Assembly (NCBI GenBank): GCA_031279735.1
Contig: JAITHX010000202.1
Span: 1-5,722 of the forward strand
DNA: 5,722 nt
Reading direction: 5' to 3'
Source: Prevotellaceae bacterium
GTDB taxonomy: Bacteria > Bacteroidota > Bacteroidia > Bacteroidales > UBA932
This document shows, piece after piece, positions 5,567-5,722 of the stretch (position 1 is the first letter of the stretch; every line of letters starts with the position of its first letter). The notes beneath the pieces were generated by a model, which did not search any database, was not told where the DNA came from, and worked only from the letters and a program-made list of their open reading frames with translations. A program made the position numbers and the translations under genes.

Positions 5567-5722
5567 TTAGTTTGCGGCGGACATTGTAAGTGTTACGAGA
5601 TAAATGGAACGTAACTGAATGTTTTCACTTGGCTCAACCAACGAACGCGCTCCAATTTCAATCACAACTTTGTCACGGATATAATCCGGCGTGAAAAGCG
5701 ATTTAAAATGTATCTCAATGGT
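5567..5722 (-). CDS. C-terminal part of an AbiEii/AbiGii-type nucleotidyltransferase toxin, partial and probably shortened
   Basis: The minus-strand frame enters from the right edge and stops at TAA (complement at 5567-5569), giving 51 residues. Residues 13-31 (DYIRDKVVIEIGARSLVEP), preceded by IEIHFKSLF, resemble the conserved stretch of AbiEii/AbiGii nucleotidyltransferase toxins (PF08843, COG2253), which act in Type IV toxin-antitoxin and abortive-infection systems with an AbiEi-type partner. In the homologues I recall, roughly a hundred more residues follow this motif, including an RTFLEK-like segment. Here the family-like reading fades after LRSI (codon at 5603-5605) and the frame ends eleven residues later. 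Neither other minus-strand frame restores a recognisable continuation. The gene is therefore probably a 3'-truncated remnant. The 5' part and any antitoxin gene lie beyond the window. The family call is from memory of the motif. Confidence 0.55.
   Translation of the reverse strand, partial: TIEIHFKSLFTPDYIRDKVVIEIGARSLVEPSENIQLRSIYLVTLTMSAAN

Noticed and set aside
1..5722. CRISPR array, insertion sequence or integrase
   Set aside because: No regularly spaced repeats, transposase motifs or terminal inverted repeats were seen.

Overview
The window reads as a piece of a Bacteroidota (probably Bacteroidales) chromosome. Three signs support this. There are good matches to the phylum-specific -7 element TAnnTTTG upstream of three transcription units, two of them with a -33-like TTTG half at 19 nt spacing. 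AroA has the NCGESGL-type loop and PriA the GVTSSGKTE-type Walker A that I associate with this group. The tRNA-CAT does not encode its CCA end. Genes have moderately high GC and the gaps between them are AT-rich. No species can be named from the sequence alone.

Left edge (1-305, minus strand): the first 101 residues of a protein that looks like the PD-(D/E)XK nuclease end of a Type IIG restriction-methylation enzyme. The rest lies outside the window. A roughly 200 nt divergent intergenic region (306-503) carries a candidate promoter for each direction and a strong stem-loop in the rightward 5' UTR.

Centre (504-5329, plus strand): a tightly packed operon. A possible 42-codon leader ORF overlaps by 4 nt (ATGA) a membrane-anchored metallophosphoesterase (629-1768). 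That gene overlaps aroA (EPSP synthase, 1768-3042) by one base (TAATG). Thirteen bases later comes priA (primosomal helicase, 3056-5329), read from a TTG codon. The three proteins act in unrelated processes (envelope phosphoesterase, aromatic amino-acid synthesis, replication restart), so the grouping suggests shared transcription rather than a shared pathway.

Right side (5330-5722): an imperfect tandem repeat with two long C-tracts, a clear Bacteroidota promoter, a tRNA with anticodon CAT (elongator Met most likely), a strong intrinsic terminator, and on the minus strand the tail of an AbiEii/AbiGii-like nucleotidyltransferase toxin that appears cut short.

The housekeeping block is therefore flanked on both sides by probable phage-defence genes, each cut by the window edge. 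I see no clearly new system inside the window. The observations most worth following are the shortened toxin gene beside the tRNA, the leader-ORF region with alternative stem-loops, and the duplicated C-tracts.
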